Below, piece by piece: positions 9,908 to 20,552 of a stretch of 64,000 bases of DNA; position 1 is the stretch's first letter, and every line of letters starts with the position of its first letter. Source of the stretch: Roridomyces roridus (taxonomy: Eukaryota; Basidiomycota; Agaricomycetes; Agaricales; Mycenaceae); contig JARKIF010000001.1 of assembly GCA_029378245.1 (NCBI GenBank), positions 806,001 to 870,000 on the forward strand, written 5' to 3'. Position numbers and translations under genes: made by a program. The notes beneath the pieces were generated by a model, which was not told where the DNA came from, did not search any database, and saw only the letters and a list, made by a program, of their open reading frames with translations.

Positions 9908-11395
9908 ATGCCTTGCGAATCTGCTTGCTCTGCGCACTGCGGTCTTTACAGGCCCCTCAATCTTGGCGATCCTTCTGGAGGGCTTTTATTGAGCAACAAC
10001 ACTCCCTCGGATTCCCAGATCGCTACAATCTCCACCGCTCTCGACAGGGCGAGGAGGGAACTGACCCGCGTCCAAGATGCTCTCGCCATCCTTACAGCCC
10101 AGCATACTGAGCTGAAAGACTTTTTACAAAAGCACGGGTCTGTGGTGTCGCGTCGGCTGCCGAACGAGATGCTGTCCGAGATCTTCCTCCACTGTGTGGA
10201 CGCCGCCGCCACGTTTGACCCAGTCCATAACGGCGCTTGGGTGCTTGCTCGCGTCTGCCGGCGATGGCGGTCTGTGGCATTGACAACCTCGGAGCTGTGG
10301 TGCCATTTCGTATTCCCAGAAACCGACCGCAGACTGGATATCGCTGGTCTGTCGGGGCGGGGTGTCAAGAAGCCGCGTCCCATTCCCCATCGACTGTGGA
10401 AGACGCAGCTCGACCGGGCGCATCTTGCACCGCTGTCCATCCGTTTCGCATACCACGTCCCGGCCGACCTGCTGGACACATTCTTTACCGCTGCACCCCA
10501 ATGGAAGGAAATCAAATTCCTCAATAAAGAACATTTTGCACGTTTCGTGCAACTAGGGATCGTGTTCCCCCTCCTTACGAAGCTCACAGTCAGCGACGAC
10601 AGGCGCTTGGGCCCACTCCTTCCGAGCGACGTGCCTGACGCCGATCTCGTCAAATCCTTACCCGCACTCAAGCATCTAATTTTCACTTTGGATGTGAATT
10701 CGGACCCTTTCCCCCCACAACTGCGACTCCCGTGGTCACAGCTTCGCATATTTAACCTTGGCAATTTCAGAACATCTCACATCCGAGAGGTGCTTCCCCT
10801 GCTCTCACCCGGCACTCATCTCACTCTTCGGGGGCGTCAAGTAGGGGATAATGATCGCACCCCCATCGTCACGAACATTCAGTCGCTCGAGATTATGGGC
10901 GGATCGATAAGGGATATATTGGACGTCCTGGTTGCCCCCCGACTACATAAACTGCTCTTCACCCACGGGAACCCTGGCGAGGTGATGGATCGAGACGCCC
11001 TCAGCACCTTTCTGACCAATTCGGGATGCAAGCTGCAACGTCTCCGCATCTTATGCTGCATGTCGCGGGACTTGGTGGATATGCTACGATTGCCGGCTGT
11101 TCGTGATATTGTCCGCCTTGAGCTAGGGTACCTTCCGGCGAGGGAGTGGGGCCCGCTTTTTGCGGAACTTGACCGGGTTGAGCCAAAGCTGGTTCCCAAA
11201 CTTTGGACTCTCGTTGTGCGAGGGGATTTGAAGCAGTGTAAAACCTCAAAACTCCTCCCGAATCGGAATCACGTCCGGCGAGTTCACAAGGGACCTTTCG
11301 ATAGTGGGGAGTGGAAGTTCCCGCCGGAGAAGCAATCGGAGGCGGGCGTTTTGGATTTTATCATTCTTAAAGACTCGAATGGTACGAGAAGATAA
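9908..11395 (+). CDS. F-box protein type B, copy B1 (495 aa), the only intact B gene
   Basis: Likely SCF ubiquitin-ligase adaptor. I chose the ATG at 9908 because B2 and B4 begin at the equivalent MPCDSSC/MHCDSSC. The N-terminus holds a conserved Cys-rich motif CESACSAHC, then a coiled-coil region (about 40-75, ALDRARRELTRVQDALAIL), then an F-box (RRLPNEMLSEIFLHCV) followed by ARVCRRWRSVALTT. The rest carries LRR-like segments (LKHLIFTLD, LRIFNLGNF, LQRLRILCC). It is a single exon without interruption, convergent with A2 (264 bp apart at the 3' ends). Relative to B2-B4 it is the reference copy for the family in this window. Confidence 0.8.
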   Translation: MPCESACSAHCGLYRPLNLGDPSGGLLLSNNTPSDSQIATISTALDRARRELTRVQDALAILTAQHTELKDFLQKHGSVVSRRLPNEMLSEIFLHCVDAAATFDPVHNGAWVLARVCRRWRSVALTTSELWCHFVFPETDRRLDIAGLSGRGVKKPRPIPHRLWKTQLDRAHLAPLSIRFAYHVPADLLDTFFTAAPQWKEIKFLNKEHFARFVQLGIVFPLLTKLTVSDDRRLGPLLPSDVPDADLVKSLPALKHLIFTLDVNSDPFPPQLRLPWSQLRIFNLGNFRTSHIREVLPLLSPGTHLTLRGRQVGDNDRTPIVTNIQSLEIMGGSIRDILDVLVAPRLHKLLFTHGNPGEVMDRDALSTFLTNSGCKLQRLRILCCMSRDLVDMLRLPAVRDIVRLELGYLPAREWGPLFAELDRVEPKLVPKLWTLVVRGDLKQCKTSKLLPNRNHVRRVHKGPFDSGEWKFPPEKQSEAGVLDFIILKDSNGTRR

Positions 11396-11658
11396 TGGCA
11401 CTCCCGCAGTAGGAGGAATTTGGAATTTTCTTGGCAGTACTTAGCGCGTCCTATAGAACCATGTCGTAGCTCACGTTTCACACATTCTTGATGTCTTCAA
11501 AGTGAGAACCTGATAAGATGAAAACAAGCCTTGTAATGGAGGAAAGAACTCGGATTTTTTGTACACGAATACAGCTTTGAATGGGTACTCAGCCACCGTT
11601 ACTGCCTTATGCAGGGCACTCTCTCCTCCTCGTCTGCGCGTTCTCCACGTGCACCAAA

Positions 11659-13555
11659 TCAATGCAAGAGGATATTCGATCCTCGAACGCGCCCAACGTG
11701 TATATCCACCCCGTCAGCCAGAAATTGTCGAAGGATGGCGGCGATATCATCTGGCGGAGTCTCCACTGCAGATGCACCCGTCATCGTAAGGCGAACCTTT
11801 CGCAAGATACCGCGACGGGCAGAAAGGATACCCGCGAGTGGTGCCAGGATGCCAATGGGACCGTTGTCGTAATCGGTGTAAATGTCCTCCATTTGAAATG
11901 TTTGGAGGTTCGGGACCATGTGTAGGTTGTGCGCCAGAAATTCCAACAACTCCACCACAAACGCGGAACCCAGAAACAAGGACTCCAAATGCATGAGGTG
12001 CGGGATGAGAGACATCGATTCGTCCAGGCTACCGACATCCGAACTTCCGTAAAGGTTGAGCTTCAACAGAGGCGGAGATGATTGACGGAGGAAGGAGATG
12101 AGGGTATCATCGAGGAGAGCCCACGTTGACACGTGGAGAGTCTCTAGTCTGGGGGCCGAAAAGTTGAAAACCTCGAACCCGTCGAAATGGGTTAGGCGAC
12201 CCAGATGCGGAAGAACGAATGTTTCCGGTTCTTCCTCATCCATATATGTCCTGAAGGCGATATTTTGTATGTTGAGTTCGGTTAGATTGGGCGAAAGGCG
12301 CAGAAGCCAATGGACCGAAGGCCAGGAGAGGTTGTTAAGCATGCCAACTTCCCCAAAAATCTCCAGCACTTGGAGAGAGGGCAGCTCCATCTCGAGCGGT
12401 ATTCCGCCGAGGAGTTCATGACATTCATCGTCGTCGTCAAGTTCTTCGGTATTTGTCTCGTCAAAGGAAACGCACAAGCTTTGAAGCTGCGCCGAATGCC
12501 GGAGGATCGAGGAGGCCACCAGCGAGTCGCAGGCTCCTTTGAGTGAAATCTGCAGCGGACGACTACCGGCGCGTCGAAGCCACCTCTCCAAGAGGTCGTC
12601 GAATCCCGAGGGACATGGAAAGTTGATACCGATCGGAGCCCACAGGGCCGGGGTAGTGATGTAACGGGCCCGGCTTGGCCTGAAAGCCCGGGCTTGGGCC
12701 CGGCTTTGGTGGGCTCGGGCTCCAAGTTCTCCAGGCCCGAGCCCGAGCCGTCCTCAGGCCGAGCCAAGCCCGAAGCCCGGGCCTGAGCCCGGGCCTGGCA
12801 CATCCTGGCACAAAAGTCCACGCTACCTTCAATTTTTGCCCGTGTCCTGGTTCACATTTGTGAGGAATAATGGTCAGAATGGAATTTAAACAGTGGTTCC
12901 CTGTAAGTCGTCTTGAATTCACTTGCTTTATCATGCCGGAGCTTGCCGAGGTGCAATTCCACGAGGATTCGTTCAGTTGAAATGTTGAAATGCAAATAAT
13001 CAATACCAGTATGATGGGGACAGTGATCGGCAAGATTCGGCAGACATCTTTGATACTGTTTGCATCAATCATCAATACCGGCAGCCAGGCCCGGGCTTGG
13101 CGGGCTCCACAGGGCCTGAGATTCTTGAGGCCCGAGCCCTAGGCCCGCGCAAGCCCTTCATCGGGCCCGGCCCGGCTTGATGAAGCCCCGGCCCGGCTTG
13201 GTCGGGCCTGACGGCCCAGGCCGAGCCTTTTACATCACTAGGCCGGGGTGGAAAGTGCGATATTGGTCCAGGTATTACAGATGTTGAGGAGAAGCAAAGG
13301 AGCAAGGTGAGCTCGAGGTCGAGCGTATTCGAGAGGGTAGCCTTTGGACCGGGGTGGGAGACAGTGCAGAAAAATCTCCGACGAGATCTCGAGCGGCAGA
13401 CTCGCGATCGGGTCGCGTTCAGCGTTCAGCTGCTGCTGGAGGAGGCTTTTTCTGCTCTCAAGTTTTCTGAGCACCTCCTTCTGCCGCTCGATTTCGACGG
13501 AAATCTGTTCAATCTGCGCCTTGATTCCCTGCGTGGGCATTCCCTGCGTGGGCAT
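11659..13555 (-). pseudogene. F-box protein type A, copy A2, interrupted by a hAT-like MITE
   Basis: Start MPTQGMPTQGIKAQ at 13555, with a duplicated MPTQG. Coiled coil and F-box (IASLPLEISSEIFLHC) lie in the right-hand piece. The frame runs to STPA, is cut by the 587-bp element at 12654-13240 plus its 8-bp duplication, and resumes at LWAPIGINFP to continue open to the stop at 11659. Apart from the insertion the gene shows no lesion, so the disruption looks recent. The predicted uninterrupted protein would be about 430 residues, as in A1 and A3. Confidence 0.75.
12654..13240. mobile_element. hAT-like MITE with CCCGGCCC-rich ends
   Basis: 587 bp. Inverted ends TAGTGATGTAA and TTACATCACTA; target duplication GGCCGGGG (12646-12653 and 13241-13248). 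The TAG start with an 8-bp duplication fits hAT. Both sub-terminal regions are dense in GGGCCCGG/GGCTTGGC motifs, as in many non-autonomous hAT elements. No transposase. Confidence 0.85.
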
Positions 13556-13790
13556 TCCCTGGGCTCACCGGGTAAGAAGAGTGCATTTATAAGAAGGGAA
13601 ACATACACACGCGTAGTATCAGAATAGTAAAATCGTTTGCTGACGGTTGTACTGAGGGCGGCGTCGTACCAATTGCAAGAACGTCGCGCGCAGTGAATCG
13701 TGATTCACAAGTCGGACTGGAGATGCATGAGTTTTCCAGGACGCCCCTAGTCGCATTTTTCGCCCACCGTGACTATCCCGCTGGGCCAGG

Positions 13791-13800
13791 CGATAAAAGA
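13791..13800 (+). promoter_or_regulatory. TATA-like element of B2
   Basis: CGATAAAAGA, matching the element upstream of B1. It lies 152 bp before the B2 ATG. Confidence 0.35.
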
Positions 13801-13952
13801 TCCAGGTATGCTTCGCCAGACGATGTGATGGTAAAGAAGAAGAGGCGAACCTTGACCTTCCTCAGAACTTGGGTCTGACCACCACTGTGAGCTCAGGACC
13901 GCTGCGTATTCAACTCCAGTCTGCTAATGATTGGTGCTTCAATAGTGGCCAT

Positions 13953-15400
13953 ATGCCCTGCGACTCTTCTTGCTCGACACATTGCGGCCTCTTCGGACCT
14001 CTCGGTCTCATTAATCCATCGGAAGGGCTCGTCTCAAGCAACGACGCCCCCTCCAGCCTGCAGGCTGATGCAATCTCCTCCGCAATCCAGAGAGCACGAA
14101 CGGACTTGGTCCGAGTTTAAGATGCTCTCGCGGTCCTCACCGCGAAACGCACCAAACTCGAAGACTTTATTCGAACGAACGGAGGTGTGATGTCGTCGTT
14201 GCGTCGTTTTCCAAACGAGATGTTATCGGAGATCTTCCTTCGCTGTGTCGACGCCGCCGCCACGTTTGACCCCGTCCACAACGCCGGTTGGGCTCTTGCT
14301 CGAGTCTGTCAGCGATGGCGGTCTGTGGCGTTAACGACCCCTGACCTTTGGTCCCATTTCGTATTCCCGGGACCCAGTGACTTTAGGCGTCCGATTCCCC
14401 ATCGATTGTGGGAGATACAGCTCGACCGCGCGCATAATTCTTCCCTTTCCATTCGTTTCGTGGCCCACGTCCCGGCCGACCTCTTGGACATGTTTTTCAC
14501 CGTTGCAGACCGATGGAAGGAAGTCGCGTTCGCCAATAACAAGGTCTTTGCACGTTTCGTGGACCTCGCTATCGAGTTCCCCTTCCTTACGAAGCTGGTG
14601 GTTGAAGACGACAGCTTCGGCCCACTCCTTCCAAGTGGCGTTCCTGGCACCGATCTGGTCAAACGGTTACCCACCCTCAGACATCTAACCCTCGCTTTGG
14701 GAAGTTCGAACTCTTTCCCTCCACAACTCCGATTCCCATGGTCGCAACTGCGTACATGTAATCTCGGCAATTTCAGAACCTCCCGCATTCGAGAGGTGCT
14801 TCCCCTACTCTCACCCGGTACTCACCTTACTCTTCGGGCGCCTGGTGCAGGCGATGGTAGTCCCACCATGATCGTCACGAACATCCAGTCGCTCGAGATT
14901 ATGGATGGATCGAGAGCTGCGAGAAGGGATCTATTAAACGTCCTGGTTGCTCCCCGCCTGCAGAAACTGCTCTTTACCCAAAGCAAGGTTGAGGGCACTG
15001 ATCCAGATGCCATTACCACCTTTCTGAACAACTCGAAATGCACGCTGCGACATTTCCGCATCCTAGGCTGTATGTGGTGGCAGCTGATAAATATATTGCG
15101 ATTGCCTGCCGTTGGCGGTGTTGTCCACCTCGAGATAGGCTACCTTCCGATGGGGGAGTGGGGTCGTCTATTCGTGGAACTCGAACGGGTTGAGCCGAGG
15201 CTGGTTCCCGACCTTCGGACGCTGGTGTTGAGGGGGAATTTCAGCTGTTGGAAAATCTCACAACGCCTGTCGAATAGGAATCCCGCCGGCGGGTTTTCAA
15301 GGGACCTGTCGATACTCGAAAGTGGAAGTTCCCGGAGGAGCAATTGAGGACGGGTGAATTGCATTGGCTTATTCTTCAGGAGGATCACTGGCATATGTAG
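13953..15400 (+). pseudogene. F-box protein type B, copy B2: one nonsense codon and one 1-nt deletion
   Basis: Starts MPCDSSCSTHCG. Codon 56, a CAA in the conserved RVQDAL of B1 and B4, is TAA here (14118-14120). The same frame stays open before and after, from 13953 to about 15290. Near 15290 one base is missing relative to B1 (B1 AATCACGTCCGGCGAG, B2 AATCCCGCCGGCGGG), which shifts the C-terminus; in the other frame the expected WKFPEEQ and LILQ follow and end at TAG 15398-15400. The F-box (RRFPNEMLSEIFLRCV) is intact. A product could start at the internal ATG at 14187, just before the F-box, so some function cannot be excluded. Confidence 0.75.
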
Positions 15401-15880
15401 ACAGTATCTTACTCTCTTTCTTGTGTTTTTTGTCTTTGCGGTGTTGGATTGGATTCGGTACCATCATATCATGACTCGTCTTCTGCACATTCTGGCTGTC
15501 CTCTCAAATTCCATAAGGTCAACAATAGTACAAGGGTGGAGGTCATATTGCATTCAAGGCTCAAGTTTTCAAATTTCCGGTCGGACCCGGGACAGCCCTT
15601 CTCGGTACTGGAAAGAAAAGTCCCGTACTACATAAATGCACTCGCTCTCAACGGCACGGCCCGGTTGGTTCAAAAAACTTTCAATTACTCTCGAGCTGGG
15701 AAAAAGTACATCGACGAGACCGGAGCAGAAACATGATTTCCATCCCGTCCTCATCGTCCGATAAAAATAGCATTGAGTCCACGGTGTTCACCTCGACGCA
15801 CCGCAGACAGACCCTCGCCTTCATCCTATCCGAGTCGTTGGTCAGTACTTGTTCGTAACTTGAAAGGAAGGAAGTGCCTA

Positions 15881-17167
15881 TCACGAGGAAGAGAGAAAAT
15901 CCAGCCCACCAGGAAGCGGGGCAATACGAATGTCCATCCCAGCCTCTAACAAATCCCGAAAAAAAGTAAGATCGTCTGGGAGAGGTTGGTTCCAACAATC
16001 ATTCGTCAGTCGCACCGTTTTCAGCCTGCTACGACGGGCTGATAGGACACCCGCAAGTGCCGTCAGCACATAGGTGCCAGGACTGCCTGGACCCTCAAGG
16101 ATAACTTCGTCAAGTTGCACAGCTTCAAGCCTCGGAACGATGTGCGTGTTCCGCGTGAGAAAGTCGAGCAACTCCTTCACAAACAGTGAATCCGAAGACG
16201 AGGACTCCAAATGCGTGAGGTTTGGGAGGAGAGACATGGAGTCGTCTGGCAAGCTATCGACGACTGAACGTCCGTCAAGCTTGAGCTTCCATAGAGGCGG
16301 AGATGATTGGCGCAGGAAGGAGATGAAATTCTCCTCCACGAGCGCTCCAGTTGACGTACAGAGAGTTTCTAGTCGGGGGGCCGAAATCTTGAGAGCATCA
16401 AAATTGTCGAAATAGGTCAGATGAAGCAGATGCGGAAGAACGAGTGTTTGCGGGTCTTCCTCATCCATATACTTCATGAAGGTGATATGTTGTATGTTCA
16501 GCTCAGAGAGATTGGGCGAAAGGCGCAGAAGCCGATGGACCGACTCCAACAAGACGCTAGCCGTGCCTGGTTGCCCCCAAATCTCCAGCATTTGGAGGCA
16601 GGGTAGCTCCATCTGGCTCTGGGGCAGAAATCCTCCGAGGAGTTCATGACAAAATTCCTCCTCGAGATTGTCAAGTTCATCGGTATTTGTCTTGCCAAAG
16701 GAAATGCGCAAGCTTTGGAGCTGCGCGGAATGGTGTAGAGTCGCAGAGGCCACCCGCGGGGTACAGACTCCTCTGAGGGAGATCTGCAGCGGATAACTCC
16801 CGGCACGTCGAAGCCACCCTTCCAAGAGGCATTCGAATCCCGTAGGATGCGGAAAGCTGATGCCAATCGAAGCCCATAGGGCGGGCGTGGAACAAGCGAT
16901 ATTGGTCCAGATATTACAGATGTTTAGGAGAAGTAAAGGGGCAAGATGAGCTTTGGGTTGGAGGCAACCATGGTCGGACGGAAGGGGGAGGCATTGCAAA
17001 AAAATGTCGGATGAAATCTCAAGCGGCAGACGCGCGATTGGGTCGCGTTCAGCATTCAGCTGCTGCTGGAGGAGGCTTTTATCGCTCTCGAGCTTCCTCA
17101 GCACCACCTTCTGCCGCTCGATTTCGAGAGAAATTTGTTCGATCTGGGCCTCGAGTTGGGCAGACAT
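15881..17167 (-). CDS. F-box protein type A, copy A3 (about 428 aa)
   Basis: Start chosen at MSAQLEAQIEQIS (17167) by alignment with A1/A4/A5; the frame is open 12 codons further upstream. Coiled coil (IERQKVVLRKLESDKS), F-box (IARLPLEISSDIFLQCLPL), then LRR-like repeats. It is uninterrupted. Predicted role as for A1: SCF substrate adaptor with unknown target. It is convergent with B2 and divergent from B3 (about 520 bp between starts). Confidence 0.75.
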   Translation of the reverse strand: MSAQLEAQIEQISLEIERQKVVLRKLESDKSLLQQQLNAERDPIARLPLEISSDIFLQCLPLPSDHGCLQPKAHLAPLLLLNICNIWTNIACSTPALWASIGISFPHPTGFECLLEGWLRRAGSYPLQISLRGVCTPRVASATLHHSAQLQSLRISFGKTNTDELDNLEEEFCHELLGGFLPQSQMELPCLQMLEIWGQPGTASVLLESVHRLLRLSPNLSELNIQHITFMKYMDEEDPQTLVLPHLLHLTYFDNFDALKISAPRLETLCTSTGALVEENFISFLRQSSPPLWKLKLDGRSVVDSLPDDSMSLLPNLTHLESSSSDSLFVKELLDFLTRNTHIVPRLEAVQLDEVILEGPGSPGTYVLTALAGVLSARRSRLKTVRLTNDCWNQPLPDDLTFFRDLLEAGMDIRIAPLPGGLDFLSSS

Positions 17168-17685
17168 TTCCTGCCATGAGCGTACCGGGTAAGCAGAGTG
17201 CATTTATGAACAGGATGCATACGCACGCGGCTCCTAATGGCGGTTCCTTTGCCGGTGAACGCGTCGGGTAGAGAGCAGAGTGGCAAACGTGTATGTCAGG
17301 GAGAAGGTTGATGACGACATCCTGCCTTCTTCCTTCGGACTTCCTGCCATGCTCTGTTTCTTCGTCACACCACCATGTACTCGGGCGCTGGATCAGTTTT
17401 CCTGCCAACTCTAGGCGCACCCGGCTCACCATGCTGCTCTACGTAACGCGTCTACCGCAGCCCCCCGACGGCCGTCCAAGACACGCGACAAAGCTGTTTG
17501 CAAGACGAGATTGAGACGCTCTTCTCAGGCTCGGCGACTTCTTCTCGAATGAAGGGCTTTTCATTGGCCTGAGCGCCGGTGGTCGTGACTTATAACACCG
17601 GCTATCTTATTGGTCGCGACTTGCAGGACCCGGACATACGGTGAGCCCGCATTTTTTGCCCCAAACCTCCCTCATCGACGGCAGG

Positions 17686-19065
17686 ATGCCTTTAAATTGC
17701 GACTCCTGTGGCTCCGCACATTGCGACCTTTTCCGGCAACTCGTCTGGAGGACTTGTCTCAAGCAACGGCATCCCACCGGATCTGCAGGTTGCTGCCATC
17801 TCCTCCGCCATCGAGAGAGCAGACCTTACTCGCGTCCAAGATGCTATCGTACTCCTCATAGCGCAACGCACCAAGCTCGAGGACTACATCCGAACGAGCG
17901 GGGCTTGTGGTGTCGCCCTGCTGTCGGAAATCTTTCGTCTCTCTGCAAACGTCAGGGCCCTTTCGACCCCACCCACAACGACTCTTGAGCTCTTGCTCGA
18001 GTCTGTCGGCGATGGCGGTCGGTCGTTATGACCGCCGAGTTGTGGACCATACGACTTTGACTCTGCTCCGGTGCGGACGCATCGTGTTCCACGACGATTC
18101 TGGGAGACGCAGCTCGAGCGCGTGCATAACGCGCCCTCACTATTCGTTGGGCTGACGGTGTCCCCGCCCACTATTGGACATGCCTTTCGCTGTGGTACAT
18201 CGCTGCGTTCTTCGAGTACAAGGACTTTGCGCGTTTTGCCACCCTTGGAATTTCCCTTGCTCAGGACGCTCGCCGCGGAAGCCCGGCCCCACCCTTCCCA
18301 CCGACGCACCTGACGCAGATCTGGTCGCTTCGTTACCTGCCCTAACGCATCTGGGCCTCACTTTGCGCTCAGAGCCTTTCCCACCACAACTCCAGACCTG
18401 CAATTTCTGCAGTTTCAGAACGTCTGATATCAGAGAGATACTTCCCCTCCTCTTCCCAGGCTCTCACCTCACCCTTCGCGTGCCTGGTAAAGGCGACAGC
18501 GCCGCCAACCCGATCAACGCAAGAATCCAGTCACTCGAGATCACAGGCGCGTGACAGACTCGAAGGGATCTTTCTCGCACCCCGCCTGCAGAAACTCCTC
18601 ATCGTGCACGTCGAGCACGAAGACACCGACCCGATACTCATCAGCGCCTTTCTGCACAGATCGGGATGCAAGCTGCGACATCTGCGTGTGGGCATTGCGC
18701 ATGCAGCGCGGGGGTTGGTGGATTCATTGGAGTCGCTAGCTGTACGTGATGTTGCCCGTCTCGACATGGGGTACCTTCACCCAGACCTTAACCCAGAGGA
18801 GTGGAAGCTTCTCGAGGACTTTGAGCGACCTGGGCGCAGGTTGCTTCACGACTTTCAGACCCTCATCGTCCGAGGGGATTTGAAGCTGGCAGGAATTGCG
18901 CAGTGCCTCGCAAGTCGGAATCTCGCCTTTCGGAAGCGCGACGTTCCGTTTGCGCTTTCAGATTGGAAGCTTCCGGAAGAGCAGCCGAGGCTGGTAGATT
19001 GGATGTGGTCGTTTTCCGAGATACTAGACAATTTGTATGGTAGTACACAATACTTACAATGTTTC
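17686..19065 (+). pseudogene. F-box protein type B, copy B3, multiply frameshifted
   Basis: Begins MPLNCDSCGSAHCD, the family's Cys-rich start, but changes frame by residue 25. Family segments follow in different frames: GGLVSSNGIPPDLQ, LTRVQDAIVLL, a damaged F-box (LLSEIFRL), DAPDADLVASLPAL, FRTSDIREILPLLFPG, and from about 18604 LRHLRVGI, RLDMGYL and WKLPEEQP. At least four frame changes are needed. It is the most decayed full-length B copy. Its 3' end nearly touches the FRA10AC1 stop codon on the other strand. Confidence 0.75.
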
Positions 19066-19090
19066 TGTACAGATGAAAATACAAGCACTG

Positions 19091-19477
19091 TTAGCGAGCT
19101 GGGGAACGACGACGATCGTCCGACTTGTGACGACGTGGAGAGCGCGACCGAGAACTGCGTCGTCGATGTCGATCTTCTCGTCCTGGACGCGTTTCGTCCG
19201 CCCTTCGTGATCCACCGCCTCCTCCATCAGCATTTGGCCCCTCCTTAGCAGCTGCCCGCTCCTTCTCCTTCCTGCGCTTCCACATCATCTTGCCCAGACA
19301 CCGGGCACACAAAACAGCCTTGACGAGCGCCGACTTTGTCTCTCCGTGCTCTGTATACGTGAATGGCAGCTCGAGCGTCGTGAGCTGAGGAGGTGGTGGT
19401 GGATTGTGACGCCGAGGAGCGGTATGGTGTTCACACCGCGTGTTTCCGCATGTAGTCTCTCCAGCGCCGGCTAGCAC
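19091..19477 (-). pseudogene. FRA10AC1: FRA10AC1 homologue, 3' part (separated from its 5' part by 28 kb)
   Basis: C-terminal 128 codons of a FRA10AC1-family protein (conserved nuclear eukaryotic protein, associated with the spliceosome). Reads V-L-A-G-A-G-E-T-T-C-G-N-T-R-C, then LTTLELPFTYTEHGE, KSALVKAVLCARC and LGKMMWKRRKEKE, ending in an Arg/Ser-rich tail (HRRRSSRSRSPRRH) that resembles splicing factors. The two CxxxC/CxxC groups are the family's probable zinc ligands. It stops at 19091-19093. The exon is cut at 19477; the residues that should precede it are encoded at 47490-47847 on the same strand. Confidence 0.85.
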
Positions 19478-19546
19478 CTCATAATGTATAGATATCTAGA
19501 TATGTACCGGCCTTAGTCCAGGTACGTTTTGCGATACTTACGGGCC
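19478..19546 (+). repeat. Left terminal inverted repeat of the outer element
   Basis: Begins CTCATAATG and matches the reverse complement of 47425-47489 at nearly every position, including TTTTGCGATACTTAC. A GTGCCGAGGTGCCGA-type string is also shared internally (near 19585 and 47208). Confidence 0.75.
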
Positions 19547-20345
19547 AGCCATATATTCCTTTAAATCGCTTTGGGACGTGATTCTCGGCACCTCGGCACC
19601 ACTAGGAAACCCTGGTGGCCGCCATTTGGGCCTCGGCAATGTGATCTCTTGCGGCATTCACGGCTTAAGCGCGAATCAAATGGAAAAATAGACGCCTACG
19701 GGCGCTTCTGTATTTTTTCTGCAATAAAAAATACATTTATCAGACGCCCTGAGCGCCAAATGAACGGCGGCAGCGCCGCGCCCGCCTGCACTCCCCATAC
19801 CGTACTGCTGCTGCCTACTTCAAGTTCACGACCCGTCGCGCAGCCCGTTTGCCCACCTGTCGCGCTACGCCTGCCATCCATCCAGCCTCCTACCCCACAG
19901 CCACCCTGGCAGCTCACCACTCGGCCCGCCAGCTATCCCCAGCTGCGCAGCAGCTCTGCCCACCACCATCCACGCGCTGGCCTCATGGAATCCGTGTTCA
20001 TTGCGTCGCTGCCCTCTGAATGTGGTCGGCCTTGCTGTGGATGACGTTGGCCTCGGGCCCATAACGATATGTAGCGATATGGCTGGCTGCTGATGCCGCT
20101 GATGCCATCGACGTCGACTGCGAAGAGACAGTGAGCAGGAGAGGAGGAAGAGCCAGCGAGCAGGAGAGGAGGAAGAGAGGAGGACGGTAATGCGCTGGCA
20201 AGAGGCACGTGATGAGCGTATAAGCGACACTGATTTGACGCTACAGCCATTTCGCGCTGCGCTGAGAATAAAGGAGAGGGAAAAGAAGAAAAGAGCGTGG
20301 CTTGGGAGAGCGGGGGAATCACAGTAGCCTTCATTTTCAACGCAC

Positions 20346-20429
20346 AAAAAAAAAAAAAAGTCAACAAATTGACCGACGTGAGAGTCGAACCCAGGGACTT
20401 CAGATTGGATGACCAAAGGGCCACCAGTC
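20346..20429 (-). other. tRNA-like relic with poly-T tract (possible SINE head)
   Basis: On the minus strand GACTGGT (20429-20423) can pair, with wobbles, to GTCGGTC (20377-20371). Just before the latter is a T-arm-like CTGGGTTCGACTCTCAC, containing a B-box-like GGTTCGACTC. A run of about 14 T follows at 20359-20346, as for a Pol III terminator. The middle is about 13 nt too short for a D-arm plus anticodon arm, so this is not a complete tRNA. It may be a decayed tRNA or a tRNA-derived SINE head within the transposon's end region. Confidence 0.35.
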
Positions 20430-20552
20430 CAGAAGCTCATACTGGTACACCATTATAAGAATAGAGGCTTGTCTAAGCCCCGGGTCATACCCATGCTTTT
20501 ACCAAGCAATCATAAGCGAAACAAAAATACCAAAACACACACCCCGCTCGTC

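Noticed and set aside
18604..19248. B3 C-terminal ORF as a complete 214-aa gene
   Set aside because: It starts inside the LRR body of the B family and its last ~60 codons are antisense to FRA10AC1.
20371..20429. A functional tRNA gene
   Set aside because: Only 59 nt; no room for a D-arm and a full anticodon arm.
19571..20440. ORFs at both strands in the left end of the KDZ element
   Set aside because: They overlap each other, lack motifs and lie in the terminal non-coding region.
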